35,255 nt of DNA from Atkinsonella hypoxylon. Its lineage: Eukaryota > Ascomycota > Sordariomycetes > Hypocreales > Clavicipitaceae. Shown here piece after piece: positions 1-12,061 of this stretch. The position numbers were made by a program, and so were the translations under genes. Positions within the stretch are counted from its first letter, which is position 1, and every line of letters starts with the position of its first letter. The notes beneath the pieces are model-generated. The model made no database searches. It was not told the origin of the DNA and saw nothing but the letters and a program-made list of their open reading frames with translations. Where the stretch lies: assembly GCA_000729835.1 (NCBI GenBank), contig JFHB01000273.1, forward strand, positions 1-35,255. The letters are read 5' to 3'.

Positions 1-246
1 GAAATTATATAGCTTATTTTAGAAGTAAAAGATTAAATAAATAATTTAACCTAGAAGTTTAAAGATATAAAGATTATACTTATAAAGTAAGTAGTTTTAA
101 AGATAGATATTATAAAGCTTTTTAAAGAGAAATTTAGAAAGAAGAAAAAGAAAAGGTATAATATATATATTAATACTATTAATATATATAATAATGCCTA
201 AAGCTTTAGGACCTATATAACTAGAAGCTATATAAAGTAGTATTAC

Positions 247-288
247 TGCTATTACTATAGTAAGGAAGGTTATTATATAGATTAATGC
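247..288 (+). other. Gag CCHC zinc-knuckle remnant
   Basis: Fourteen codons have the exact spacing of a retroviral-type knuckle, C-X2-C-X4-H-X4-C. The first and last codons are still TGC. The second Cys position is TAT, the His position is TAT, and codon 13 is TAA. TGT to TAT, CAT to TAT and CAA to TAA are each a single CpA/TpG transition, so the motif reads as a knuckle changed only by RIP. It marks the C-terminal end of gag, the nucleocapsid part that binds element RNA. It lies about 1.1 kb before the protease motif, as expected for a plus-strand gag-pol. Confidence 0.7.
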
Positions 289-1289
289 TAGTTTTACTAG
301 TATAATAATAAGATTAGCTTTATAAAGTATAATTAAAGAGTAAGTATCTTAATAGTAGAATTAAATAATCTAGTGCTATTTATTCTTATATAAAGCTTCC
401 TTAGTATAGAAAGTTATCTTTATAGGCTTATAGTATTCTAGGTTAATTATTTTAACTACTATATTATAAAATAGTATTATTCTTAAGTTAAGGAATTTAG
501 TAGAAAAACATTAAACTATTAAAAGCTTAGCAAGAAAAAGAGAGAGATATTAGATTAAATCTTTAATAAGATTAATATTTCTAATTATTACTTAATATAT
601 ATTCTACTAAAAGCTATCCTTAAGAGAAACTTTACTAATAGTACTATAGTAACTTTAACGTTTAAGATAAAGGAATATAGACCTAAAAGAACTCTTTATA
701 TACTAATTAAGAAAAGGATTATAGCCTAGCTCTTTAGAGTCTATACTATAGAGATATAATACTTTATTAAGTAAGAAAGAGCTTTAAAAAACTAAGCTAA
801 AAGGAAAGAAAAGAAAGCTAAAAAAAACAGCTTTATAGATATAAAAGTATAGCTTCTTATATAATTATTTAAAGATATTTTTTAGAAGAAGATTAAAGTT
901 AGCTTATAAGACCTATACTAACTAATGCCTATACTTATAGAAGTAATAGGGAATAAATGCTTAATATAAGTAGATAGTGTTAATAAAGTCTATTATATTA
1001 ATAGAATAAGTGCTAAAGTTATACCTCTATATTTTATTCTAAGAAAGAGGTAAAGAGTTAAGAAGTAGAAAGATTAATTAATTAATATTATTAAAATAAT
1101 ATCTACTATAGTTAAAGAGGCAGTAGAAGATAATAAAGAAGATATTACTAATAAATATATAAAACAACTGCTTAATAGTATCTAAAAGGATTTATAGAAT
1201 ATTATATAAGAATATATAGAAAATTATATTAAAGAGGAAAAGTTTATTATAAACCTATAGGTAAATACGCTTTATATTAAAGAATTAAA

Positions 1290-4200
1290 TAGTATTCTAA
1301 AGCTAAAAGTAATTATAAGCTATTTATAGAACTTACTTTACCTTTAAGTATAACTTAAAAGCCTAAACTCTTTACTTATTAATAGTCTTATAGATTATAG
1401 TTTATAAAGGAATATTATTACTAAGGACTTTATTAAAGAGCTTAATTTAAAAATAACTCTAATAAAGTAAAAGACTACTACTATATCTTTTACATTATAT
1501 AAGCTTATAATATTAAAAGAGGTAATAATAAAGCTATACCTTAGAAACGTTTAAATACTAATTTGCTTTTATATTACACTAAAGTCTTTATATATATAAT
1601 TAATCCTTAAAATACCTTTTATATATATAGCTAAAGTTACCTTTAAGTACAGTAATAAAGAAAGTAAGCTTCTCTTAAAGTGCTATTTTAGTAATATTAT
1701 ATTAGTCTTAAGAGTTACTAGAAGTATTAAATAGAAAACTATAATAGATAAAGCAATAGCTACTAGCGTTAATTTAATCTTAATTAATAAGTTATTTAAG
1801 GATTTAGTCTATAATTAAATAGTTAAAGAGAGTCTTAAAGCTAAGTTAAATAATAATAAGGAGCTAGTGCTTATAATAAAGAATAAGGGTGTAGCTATTA
1901 TTAACCTTATAATAAAGGGAATAGCTAACTAGTATAGAAGCTAACTTAAAGAGGCTGTAGAGAAGATTTAGCCCTTAAGGCAATTATAGCTAATTAATCT
2001 AAAGGTAAATATATTATATAAGTAGAAAGCTAATAAGATTCTACTAAAAGATAATATTCCCTTAAATAGATTTACACTTAATAGAGACCTTAAGTAGAAA
2101 TAGAAGAAGTAAGAAAAGGCAAAAGTATACTTAAATAAATTAAGAAAATACACTAAATATATTACAGAAAGATTTAGTAAAAAACCCTAAGGATTCTAAA
2201 TAATAAAAGAGCGCTTAAATTAAATAGTTAAATAAGTATAAGAATATTTAATAGTAGAAAAAGTTAATATTTTTAAGGAAATTCTTTATAACTAAGAAGC
2301 AGCACTAATATAGAACTTATTAGAGTGTAAAAAGATTAATCCTTTAGTTATACTGCCTTAAGTTATCTATACTATTGCTTATAGAGCTTAGAAAGTAAAG
2401 TTAATACTAATACCTATTAGCCTATAAGGGAGACTAGTTAATTTATTAAAAAAGAAGCTTTAGTATAGGTTATTAGAAGAGAGCTATAGATCTTATAGAA
2501 ACCCTTACTTTTTAGTAATAAAGAAGAATAAAGAGATATAGCTAGTGCTGTTTATAACAGTTTATAATAAGATTACAATATAGAATGCCTATATTCTAGA
2601 AGGAGTAAAGGCTTTTAGCGAAGAATTTAGAATATATAAGATACTTTTAGTTATTAATTTACTATTAAGCTATAACTAGATGCTACTTATAAAGAAAAGT
2701 AGAGACTTAACAATAATTTTAATAGTAATAGAGCTTCTATAGCTTTATATACTTCCTTAAGAAGTAACTAACTCTATTGCTTAATTTATTTAAATAGTAA
2801 AGAGAATTCTTTTTAACCTAATTCCTTACACTTATAAGCCTTTCTTAGATAATATTGCAGTAAAAGGCCTTACTACTACTTATAATAAAGAGAAAGTATT
2901 GCTTAATATATAAAGATATATTATAGAATATTTAATTAGTATTAATAAAGTTCTTATTAATATTAAGCTAGCTAGTTGCACTATATCTACTGTAAAATTA
3001 AAGCTATACTAAAAGACTATAGAGATTGTTAAATTTATATATAGTACTAATAAAAGAAAACCTTTAGAAGTAAAAGTAATAAAGATTCTAGAGTAAATAG
3101 AGTATAAGAATGTTTTTAAGGTTAAATTCTTTCTTAAGCTTATAGGCTGTTATTATATCTAGGTATAGTATTACTCTATAAAAGCTAAGCCTTTTATAAT
3201 CTTACTTAAGAAGAGTGCTAAGTAGACTTAAGAACTAGACTAAAAGAACACTATAGAGGTTCTTAAGTATATAATAATAACTGCACTAGTTCTTATAATA
3301 ATTAATCTTAGCTTAAGCGCTAAAGAAATTATATTAATAGTTAATATAAGCTTAAAAGAATAGAGAGTAGTTTTAATGTAAATTGTTAATAAGTAATAAC
3401 ATCTTATATAATATAAAAGTAAATATTAGAGCAATTTAGAAATTAAGTATAATAGAATAAAGTAGAAATATAGAGCTATTATCTATATATTAAGAAGGCT
3501 ATAAATTTATCTCTATAGAGTTCCCTTTACTCTAAAGACTAATTCTTAGGTGCTTATATATTAGCTTAATAGCACTATTAATAATGTTCTAGGCGCACTT
3601 ATTATACAATAGATTAGTTATATTATACTGTTTAATTTTACAGCTAGGTATATTCTAGAAGAAAAGAATAAGATAGCTAATACTTTATTATATAAAGAAG
3701 GTAGGCCTTCTAATATATTAGATTAAGTAGCTAAAGGGAATATTAAAGATTTTATTAACCTATAGCTTAACGTTAATAAGATCTAGCTATATAATAGAGT
3801 ATACTATACTCTTAGAACTTAATAAATTATAGATTTCCTTTTAATATTATAAAAACTATTTAATCTAGATAAAAGTAAGTATAAGTAACTTTATATAAGT
3901 GCTAAGTAATACTTCTTAGATAAAGGCCTATTGTAAAAGAGACTAACTAGTATAATAAAGGGTTCTACTTTAGTTATTAAAGACCTAATGTAATAAAAAA
4001 AGATTATTAAGGCTTTATATAAGTAGATAGATTATAAAGGTATAGAAGTTATATTTTAAGTAGCTAGAATTAAGTACTTTTAGAAAGAACTCTAGAATAT
4101 AGTTTAAGTAATAATTTTCTATTATAAGGTATACTAAAAGTTTGCTCCTTAGAGGCCTAAAGAATTATTAATATTAGTAGCTTTAGGTAACCTAATAAGT

Positions 4201-5060
4201 AAAATATATATTAACACTTAATATATACTACTTAATTATAGTTTTAAGTACCTTTTAGAAGTAAGATATAACCTTACTAGATAAGTAAAAGCACACTCTA
4301 TATAGTATACTAATGTTATAGCTATTTAGAAGTTCCTAATAAAACTAATTATATAATTTAGAGTCTTCTAATTTCTAGTTTTTAATAGAGAGCTAGAAAT
4401 ATATAGAAATCTTAAAAAAGCAGTTAAAGCTATTAAAATTAAAGGGATTAAGACATTAATATATAATTTAAAAGCTAATTTACTTATTAAAGCTAGTTAT
4501 TAAATACTTATATTTACTCTTTTAAAGATAGAAGGTTTTAATAGAAAGTAGTTTAAATTGCTAAATAAAGCACTATTAGTAGACTATATAGCTGTATAAG
4601 TGTTATATAGTAAATCTACTTTCTACTTAATTTATAGTTAGAAGCTTATTTTTTCTTTAGAAGTTAAATTTTCTACTTAAAGGTTAATTAATTAGTTAGA
4701 AGTTATAATAATATAGAATCTCTTTAAAGTAAGAGTTAAAATACTAAAACAAAAGGAAGTAGATATTTAAAAGGCTTATGTAAAAGTCTTTATATTTAAG
4801 CAATACTTAGCTAATTAAATAAACTAAAACTAAAAGGTATTATTATAAAAGAAGAAAGATTAATTAGTTCTAGAAGATTTAGTTCTTATATATAATATAT
4901 AAAGGGTTATAGATATATTAATAAAGAAGAAGTTAGTAATACAATAGAATAGTTCTTTTAAAGTATATAGTTAAGTAAAAGTTACTAGTGTTTACTGTTT
5001 AAAGACTCTAAATAGTATAGTACTTAATAAAACTATTTCTAGAGATTATATTAAGAAGTT
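1290..5060 (+). pseudogene. pol: Ty3/gypsy pol remnant (protease, RT, RNase H, integrase)
   Basis: This is the replication polyprotein of the left-hand gypsy element. The protease core at 1390-1413 keeps Leu-Ile-Asp and a following Asn-Ile-Ile, with the Ser/Cys-Gly positions changed to Tyr-Ser. The RT has an RNPYFLV-like block near 2497 and the catalytic box at 2842-2853 reading FLDN, where FLDD is expected. RNase H near 3332-3360 reads VNIS where VDAS is expected. The integrase zinc finger (about 4020-4150) keeps KYFWKEL and FAPQRPKE-type flanks, with both Cys positions now Tyr. A FKVYSQVKVTSVY stretch near 4950 matches the GPY/F module that ends many gypsy integrases. Stops are dense and are TAA/TAG. 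Family assignment is from recalled motif patterns; boundaries are approximate. It is non-functional. Confidence 0.8.
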
Positions 5061-5650
5061 TAGGCTTAATCTAAAGGGATAGTAGACTTCTACTACTAAT
5101 AAATAGCTCTATACTCTATAATATACTGCTTAGTATAGTAAAGACACTAGCAACTTTAAGCAAGATACTAATAAATTATAACCTACTAATACCTAGTATA
5201 ATATATTAGATTAAATAGTTTCTAAGGACTATATATTACAGCTGTACTAAAAAAAGGATTTTAAGGATAATAACGCTAAAGTAAACCTTTTACTACAATA
5301 TTATCTAAAGTATATAATAGAAGTTTATTTACTAATAATACCTAAAGAAAAGCGTAGAAGCTATAAGAAGATTAATAACATTATTTAATCTTAGTAATTT
5401 GCCTATAACTTTACTAGAATATATAACTTATTATAGCTTTTGCAAAAGCTAATACTATAGTCTCTATATCTTTAGCTTTAAGGAGAAGAGAGATTAAGTT
5501 TATTTATTTATATATTTAAGACTAACTAAGATTTAATAATAGTATATTAAGATTATTTAGAGATTTAAAGCTAATTAGAATTAAGACTATAAACCTAGAT
5601 TAAATAGAATATATAAAAAGTTTTTAAAAACTACTAAAAATAAGTATAGT
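5061..5650 (+). pseudogene. Possible C-terminal extension or extra frame after gypsy integrase
   Basis: After the integrase C-terminal module the same strand keeps a protein-like reading for about 590 bp. It is rich in Leu, Tyr, Lys and Gln-equivalent stops and has a Lys/Arg-rich patch near 5345 (PKEKRR). I do not recognise a domain, and no chromodomain signature is visible. It could be the tail of pol, an additional frame, or compositional noise. RIP removes TGA stops, so an apparently continuous frame is weak evidence by itself. Confidence 0.3.
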
Positions 5651-7030
5651 TCTATTCTATTTTAACTAGAGAGGCTGCCTAGCCTTTACCCTTTTTCTGT
5701 TTTTTATCTTTTAACTTAAGTAATTTATACTTAATCTTCTAGCGAAATTCTAGTAGTTCTAATATCTAGGGGAAAGGGTAAGGAATATTAACTACTATAA
5801 AGGGAGAAAGATCCTTATAAAGAACCTTCTAGAGCCTTAAAAGAATAAATAGTTAATCTACTTAGTCTTTACCCTAGAACGTTATAAAAGAAGTATTATA
5901 GTAAATCTAGCTGTAGTTACTATAATCTTTTGTAAATTGCTATTTACAGCTTATAGCAGTAAAGCTACTCTAGATATAATTACTGTATAAGCTGCTATAA
6001 ACATCCTTAAGAGAGGTACAGCTATAAAATAGAAAGTAGATATATTCTCTAAATAAGGTAACTATTTAAAGATATATATTAGTGCAATAAGAGCAAAATA
6101 TACTGTTCTCTTTACTAAAGAATAAGATTAAAAGGGCTTTATAGCGCTCTTAATAATTAGTAAGTGTATAATAGAAATATCTATAAGAATAAGCTATTTT
6201 AGTTAGAATAAAGATAAAGTTCTTAATGTTTAATTCTAGCGCAACCTTATATAAGAGAGAGCTTTCTCTTATAGTGCTATTAATAAACTAAGCCTTAAGA
6301 TTCTAATTATAAAAGAATTTAATAGCTCTTAAAGGCACATTAGGCATAGAACTCTATTAAAAAGCAACTTTAGTGTATATTAGGTATTTACTAGCACTAA
6401 TGTTGTTACTTTTATAGACTTAAAGCTTAAAGGTAAATTTATACTAAAGAGGTAAGGTTTATTAGTATAATAAGAGAATAGAAGTATAATTAAAAGCTTT
6501 TTTACAAAAGGCTTACTATATTAATAAGCGTTATTAAAGGAAAGATATTTATTTAACTATTCTAAGAGAGAGTAACCTAATAAAAGAGAGCAGTAAAAGG
6601 GATTCTTCTACTAATAATATTCTATATATTTATAAGATCTTTATAGTTTTAAGGAAGCTTTTTAGTTATAATTAAATAATTAAAGGTGCTAATAAAGACA
6701 ATAAAAAAGAGGCTATATAAGAAGGTAGTTATAAAAAGAAAGAAAGAAAATAAATATAATTAGTTAAAGAGAATATTATAAATTACTTAATAAGTTTGCA
6801 GCTATTAGAGTTTTAGTATATATTTACTGTTAGCCTCTACTAAATTATAATAATTATAAACAGCTATTAACTAAGGATTTATTAAGATAATACTAGCTAT
6901 AATATAGCCTATATTCCTACTCTCTCTCTCTCTTTATTCCTTTATTCTTATAATATTTTTATTATAAGTACCTATTTAAGCTCTTTTTTACCTTTAATTT
7001 TTTAAAAGCTATTTAATCTCTACTGCTAAA
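5651..7030. other. AT-rich CpA-depleted stretch without a recognisable gene
   Basis: I find no known domain on either strand in these 1.4 kb. The 3' LTR of the left gypsy element may lie here, but I found no second copy to prove it. The composition is the same TpA-rich, stop-dense background as the flanks. A (CT)7 run lies at 6920-6933. Confidence 0.5.
6920..6933 (+). repeat. (CT)7 microsatellite
   Basis: Seven uninterrupted CT units sit just upstream of the possible start of the unknown frame at 7031. Pyrimidine tracts are common in fungal promoters, so this could be a promoter relic, but the link is only positional. Confidence 0.6.
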
Positions 7031-9340
7031 ATAGAAGATAAATACTAAGAACCTATTTCTAAGACTAGCTTTAGAGTTATATATAAGAGATAAATATATT
7101 ACTTTAGAACATTAAGGAACTTACTAATATACTATATTATAGTGTAAGTCTATAAGCTAGTTAGTAATTTCTTTTGTATAGAAGAGTAAGATTAAGTAGA
7201 TTTACCTCTTAAGAAGCTCTATAAGCACTAGCTGCCTCTCTTTTAGTAATATTTTAAGTAGCCTTCTTTTAGCTTACTACTTTATTAGGATTATAATTTA
7301 GATAACTTTAGGCTTATAGAGTTAATGTAGTCTAGCTAGAGTTTAGTAGTTTAGTTTAATTATCTTAATAATGTTTATAGCTTTCTAATAAAGTCCTTTA
7401 AGCAAAAGACTTATTGTAAATAGTTAGATTAATTCTAGCTTACTGCTATAGTAAGGATTATTACTTATAGGATTAAGTATATAGCAGTTATCTTTAAGGA
7501 GTCTTTTATAATTAATATAGAAGAAACAAACTAAAGTAAGATTATAAGACTTATAGGTTAAAAGGTATATAGAATTAAAGATAGGTTTTAACTTATTTCT
7601 TACTATTATAATATAAGCTATAACCCTTCTGCCTTATACAATAAAATAAGTAGGTAAAGACTTATTACTAGCTTTTTTTTCTTTAATAACTACTAAACTT
7701 ATTTTATCTTTAATTGCTTAAAGGGATACTATTATTACTTTAATATAGAACCTAAAGGTAGAATTAAAAGGTTTAAAGCTGCAGTCTATAGTTAAGCATA
7801 AACTTTATAGCTTCTTTAGTATTTATACCTATTCTAGGCGATTTTAGTACTATATTATAAGCAGAAAAGCAACTAGAAATATAGATATACCTATTTATCC
7901 TTCTTAATATAGATACTTTATTATTTAGTTAAGTATCTTCTAATTAATCTTATTAGTAACAGCTTATATAATATACCTTACACTTAATACAGCAACTATA
8001 GAATTACTTAAACATTAAAGAATAAATTTAAACTATACCTTTACAACTAAGTTATAACTAATAACTCTATTAATTAGTCTTATAACTACTGTAAAGGTAC
8101 TAATAGAGTTATAATAGTTCTATATATAATAGCAGTAAATAAGCTTAGTTTTATAAATAGATATATAGTTATTAAAAAAGCTAAGACTATAGGCTTTAAC
8201 CTTAGCTACCTCTAGGAAGATACTATAAAGTGTTTTATCTTAAGATATTACTTATAGATAATTAGTAGTAGAATTCCTATTCTAAAGGAGCTTAATGCCT
8301 AGAAATTTACCTTAAGTAATTATAATTAAGTAATTAAATAGTTAATAGAGGTTAATAGATAAATGCTTATATAACTTTAGGAGAATTAGTTTGTTGCTAC
8401 TATTTAGTTTAATAGCAATTTTATTATCTATAATAGAACTATTAAAGTAGCAATAACAGTAAAGGAATAGCGTTTATATCTTCTAATGTAGATAAGTAAG
8501 CCTAGCTAAGCTCTTATATATTATAAGCTGCTCCCTTTTGTATAAAAGAAGTCTTTAATTGTAACGTTTAAGGTGCTGCTACAGCCTATAACTAATTTAT
8601 AAAGCCCTTTATTATTACTACTACTAGACAATTTAGAGGTTTCTACTAGAATTTCTAGTATACTATAAGATCTTATATAAAGAGATTAAATAGAATCTTA
8701 CAGTAAGAACTAGCTTCTATAATAATTATAGAACTTAAAGCATTAGCTGCTATCTTTACGTTTTATAGAGCTATTAGTGCAGGAGTAGAAATCTAGGTAA
8801 AGGGATAAAGAGATTATAAGAGCAGTAAAATAAGCGCTTAAAGCTAGAGAATACTACACTATAAAGGATTAAATAGAAGTATTAGCTTAAAGATATATTA
8901 CTAAACAACCTATAATAGCCTATAATTCTATTACTAATATAAACCTTAGTGTTATACTGCTAGCTCTCTTCTATTCTAGCGCTTAATAAGAGATAATTAA
9001 GGTAAATAAAAGATACTATTTAATTATATCTAAAGCAACTAAATAAAGTTTAAATCGCTAAGAAAGAGTTGCTTATTGTAAAGGAAAGCGCCTAGCTATA
9101 AGAACGCTATTACTAGTAAAAGGGACGCTACTATATATACTAAAGACGCTAAAGCTGTTATAGAAAATAAAAGAATTAGAACTTTAGAATTAAGGGAATT
9201 AGCTAGAGGGTTAAGTTACTTATAAGTTTTACTTTATAAGCTTATTTATAACTAAGGAGGTATTATATTGCGGTAGAGTTACCCCCTTACGCTCTTATAT
9301 TAGCTTTATAAGGGATGCTATATATAGATTTTTCTCTATA
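7031..9340 (+). pseudogene. RIP-inactivated possible coding frame of unknown family
   Basis: One plus-strand frame (codon starts congruent to 7031) can be followed for about 2.3 kb with no TGA stop; all its stops are TAA or TAG. It may begin at 7031 with ATA (a mutated ATG) followed by GAA GAT. The N-terminal part (about 7073-7300) is basic and Tyr/Leu-rich. The middle is Leu/Tyr/Asn-rich. From about 8400 to 9100 stops are sparser and the translation looks most like protein, with charged Lys/Arg/Glu helices and a run of five Leu near 8620. I cannot assign it: no DDE, RT, helicase or tyrosine-recombinase signature is evident. It might be a DNA-transposon protein or an accessory TE frame. Caution: RIP also destroys TGA, so frame continuity overstates the case. 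Boundaries are soft. Confidence 0.35.
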
Positions 9341-9639
9341 AGAGTGTATATTGCCTAGACATCTAAATAGTTTAAGTAAGTAAGCGTATAAGCAGCTTCT
9401 ACTAGCTCTTTTTAGCTTTTACTCTTTTTAATTAATTAATATCTTTTAGCCTACTTTAATTTACAACACTTAATACTTAAGAGATATTACTTTACTAATA
9501 CTAACGCTTTCCCTAACACTTTAATATATTTAGCTCCTTTTATATATATATATCTTCTAAGCCGCAATTAATATTTTATTTTCTACCTTTTTAGACTATT
9601 TAATCTTCTTGCTAGCTATTGTTTAATAGCATATACCGT
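9341..9639. other. AT-rich intergenic stretch with no gene seen
   Basis: Between the unknown frame and the CpA-retaining island there are about 300 bp of CpA-poor, T-rich plus-strand sequence. I see no motif, repeat or LTR edge. It could be the 3' flank or end of the unknown element. Confidence 0.4.
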
Positions 9640-9749
9640 TAAATATCTCGCTCTCTGCCGATCCTCTTCGATCTTAACGTGCGCTATATTGTTACCTGCT
9701 TTGGTGCGGGCTGCATAGTCATTTAGGGGTTTGGTCTTGAGACGACAAA
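9640..9749. other. CpA/CpG-retaining island next to truncated copia A
   Basis: About 110 bp here contain GC-rich words such as ctctctgccgatcc, ttaacgtgcgc and tttggtgcgggctgcat, unlike the surrounding sequence. It ends sharply where homology to the copia copies begins (about 9750). RIP acts on duplicated DNA, so this is most simply a single-copy piece of host DNA between repeats. No gene is recognisable in it. Confidence 0.5.
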
Positions 9750-11119
9750 CTAGCTAGTATATATTATTAGCTCTTACAGCTTTTAATAACTAGAAAGTCG
9801 AGTAAATCGATTTTATAGGAGCGTTTTTAAATAGCAAGCTAAAAGAAGCTATTTATATAGAAATCCTAGATAGATTCATTGAATTTATAGAGCAAGCATC
9901 GCTATTAGTAGCTAAGCTACTAAAAAGCTATAATTACAGGCCTTTTAAAGACTAGGTAATTAAGCTAGAAAAATTACTCTATAGTCTAAAGTAAAGTCCT
10001 AGAGAATAGCAGCAAATTCTAACAAAATTACTTCAAAAGTATAGATTTAAACCTTCTATATTAGACCTAGCAGTCTTTTACAACCCAGCTATATCTACAT
10101 ATAGTGCTACTTATATAGATAACTGTCTTCTAATTAGGCCTAATTTATAATATATTAATAAGCTTAAAAAGCTACTAAATTAAGCTTATCCAATAGAAGA
10201 TAGAGAACTAGCAGAATTCTTTCTAGGTGTGTAAATCACCTGTAATAGGTCTAAAAGGTCTATTAAAATCTACTAATCTTAATATATCCTTAAAGCCCTA
10301 GAAAGATTTAAAATGCTAAATGCTAAGCCAGCTTCTATCCCTATACAGCTAGGGATTCTAAAGTAACTAGTTATAAAACTCCTCTTAAAATCCAATTATA
10401 AGCTTTATTAGAGCATTATAGGTACTATTATGTATCTTATGTCTCTAACTAGGGCTAATATTGCTTTTTCCGTTTAGTAGCTATCAACCTTCCTAGTTAA
10501 GCTCTATATAGAGCACCTAAATACCTTTAAGCACCTCTTAAGGTTCTTAAGTAGTACTAGAAGCTTTACTATTATTTATAAGCATTCTATACTACTAGGG
10601 TCTTCTTCTAAAGCTTCTAATAGCTCTATTAGTTGTAAAGAAGTACTTAAGACCCTCCTTAGTTATTGCAATAGCGAGTTTGCTAGTAATAAAGTCTCTT
10701 CTAAATCAACCTATACTTATCTATATAAGCTAGCTAGTGGACCTATTAGCTGGAAATTAAAGAAAGCTAGTACTATTGCTCTTTCTACTTTAGAAGCAGA
10801 ATCTAATGTATTATCTAAAGCTATTAGGGAATTAGAGTAGCTCTACAGCCTTTTTAAGGAGATAAAGCTGCCTTTAACCTCTCTTATTCCTATTAGGTGT
10901 AATAATTAAGGCGCTATAGTTACTGCTTACAACCTAACGTTATATAGTAGAACTAAGCACACCCTTTTAAAGTTTAACTACATTAGGGAAAAGATTTATA
11001 AAGATATAGCTAAGGTTAGCTATATTAATATAAATTAGATGCTAGCAGATAGCTTAACTAAGCCTCTTACTATTTAAAAGCATTAACAATTTATTAAGTT
11101 ACTAGAGCTTTCTAATTAG
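9750..11119 (+). pseudogene. pol: Copia A pol fragment: RT and RNase H
   Basis: This is the C-terminal half of a Ty1/copia polyprotein. It reads AFLN-like residues near 9815, a YIDN box at 10112-10123 in place of YVDD, MYLM-(S/T)RA.IAFSV near 10430, ASGPISW near 10735, ALSTLEAES near 10780, a CNN-stop-GAI block near 10900 where copia RNase H has CDNQGAI, RTKH near 10955 and MLAD.LTKPL near 11040. The frame ends at TAG 11117-11119, followed by an A-rich non-coding stretch. Stops occur at Gln/Trp-type positions. Two acidic catalytic positions are Asn (RT and RNase H). Family assignment is secure; the protein is dead. Confidence 0.9.
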
Positions 11120-11368
11120 CTTATAAAAGCAACAAAAACACTTAAAAAATCGAAAAGTAATAAAAAACAATTAAAAATCGAAAACAATAAAAACAATTAA
11201 CAACAACTAGTTATATTTAACTATAACTACCCTAGAATTACTAGAATTAGTTATGTTATTTAGTTCTATTATTAGTACTATATTTCGTTAGTTAATTCTA
11301 ACTTAAATATCCTTTAAAGGAGCTAAGTTACTTATAGAACTAGTTACTTCTTATATTTCTAGAGGGAG
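11120..11368 (+). other. Copia A 3' untranslated region and polypurine tract
   Basis: An A-rich stretch with several aaaaac repeats (about 11140-11200) follows the stop. The region ends in the purine run agagggag at 11361-11368, immediately before the LTR TG. The same tract occurs in reverse complement beside the 3' LTRs of B (from 13073) and C (from 15928). It is the expected primer for plus-strand DNA synthesis. Confidence 0.75.
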
Positions 11369-12061
11369 TGTTAAAAGTAAGCTACCCTATATAGCCTATT
11401 TTTATGCTAACTAGTTACTCTATTATATAACCCTTATTAGGTTTTGTTACATTGATTTTTAGTAGAGATATTGTTGTTACTAAATGCAAACATCTAGATT
11501 TAACTAAGGTAAAGTTGCCTAACCTATAGTTAACTTTAACTACGATTTTCTCTATAACTAGCAATAGTAGAAACTTAAGAAGTATACTATTTAAAAGCTA
11601 AGAATTAGGGCTATTTAATAGTATAATTGTTAGATAGAGTTGCTTATAAGGGTTACTTATTATTAGTAGAATTTGTTAAATTGTGCATATAGGCGTCTCG
11701 TTTATATAGCTGTAAGTCGATTTTTTTGTTTTTATATAGTAAATCTTTTTACAGAAATTATAAAGTAGCTTATAAGCCCCTTCTAGTAACTATAGCCCAC
11801 TAATATAGTTAGTAGGTCTATAAGGAACTAGAAAGATTCGAGATCCTACTCTCACTTATTTGTTACAGCGCTCTTAATATAAAGATACTACTATTACAGT
11901 TATCTATTGCCTCTACGTGATCTATACTATACATTACAGCTTGATTTAGGCCGCTGCTACTTCCACTACGTGATAATTGCTAGGAGCAATTACAGGTGCT
12001 AAATCTAAGAGACCACTACCCTCTTAGATATCTAGTCCTGTAATCCCTATTATTTTCAAAA
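11369..12061 (+). repeat. Copia LTR, copy A (3' LTR)
   Basis: A 693-bp LTR starts TGTTAAAAGTAAGC and ends ATTTTCAAAA. Comparison with the other copies points to TGTTGAAAAT and ATTTTCAACA as the original inverted ends. A conserved tttatatag TATA candidate lies at 11731-11739. Two perfect hairpins lie near the 3' end (11975-11991 and 12003-12029). Four more copies of this LTR lie in the window, all in the opposite orientation. Confidence 0.92.

Larger units (their letters stand above)
1..5650 (+). mobile_element. RIP-degraded Ty3/gypsy LTR retrotransposon, 5' end outside window
   Basis: Reading the plus strand through its many TAA/TAG stops gives the Ty3/gypsy domain order: CCHC zinc knuckle (247-288), aspartic protease core (about 1390-1413), reverse transcriptase (about 2380-2900), RNase H (about 3180-3720), HHCC integrase (about 3860-4450) and a GPY/F-like integrase end (about 4700-5060). 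Integrase after RNase H is what separates Ty3/gypsy from Ty1/copia. The window opens inside gag, so the 5' LTR and primer site are missing. I could not define a 3' LTR. CpA is almost absent. This is an inactive relic, and the right edge at about 5650 is approximate. Confidence 0.85.
9750..12061 (+). mobile_element. Ty1/copia element A, 5'-truncated, with 3' LTR
   Basis: From about 9750 the plus strand matches, in reverse complement, the 3' part of copia copies B (12379-14655) and C. It contains the second half of pol (RT from near its N-terminus, then RNase H), a 3' untranslated stretch, a polypurine tract and a 693-bp LTR. Everything upstream (5' LTR, leader, gag, protease, integrase) is missing. 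The break at 9750 abuts non-repetitive sequence. The cause, whether abortive integration, deletion or recombination, cannot be read from one copy. A and B face each other tail to tail. Confidence 0.9.

Noticed and set aside
1968..2153. Minus-strand 61-codon frame rich in Phe and Leu
   Set aside because: Antisense to the left gypsy pol between protease and RT. The composition follows from the A-rich sense strand.
7031..9340. Starship-type tyrosine recombinase or a pogo-type DDE transposase
   Set aside because: Considered for the unknown frame, but I could not find the catalytic patterns of either, so no name is given.
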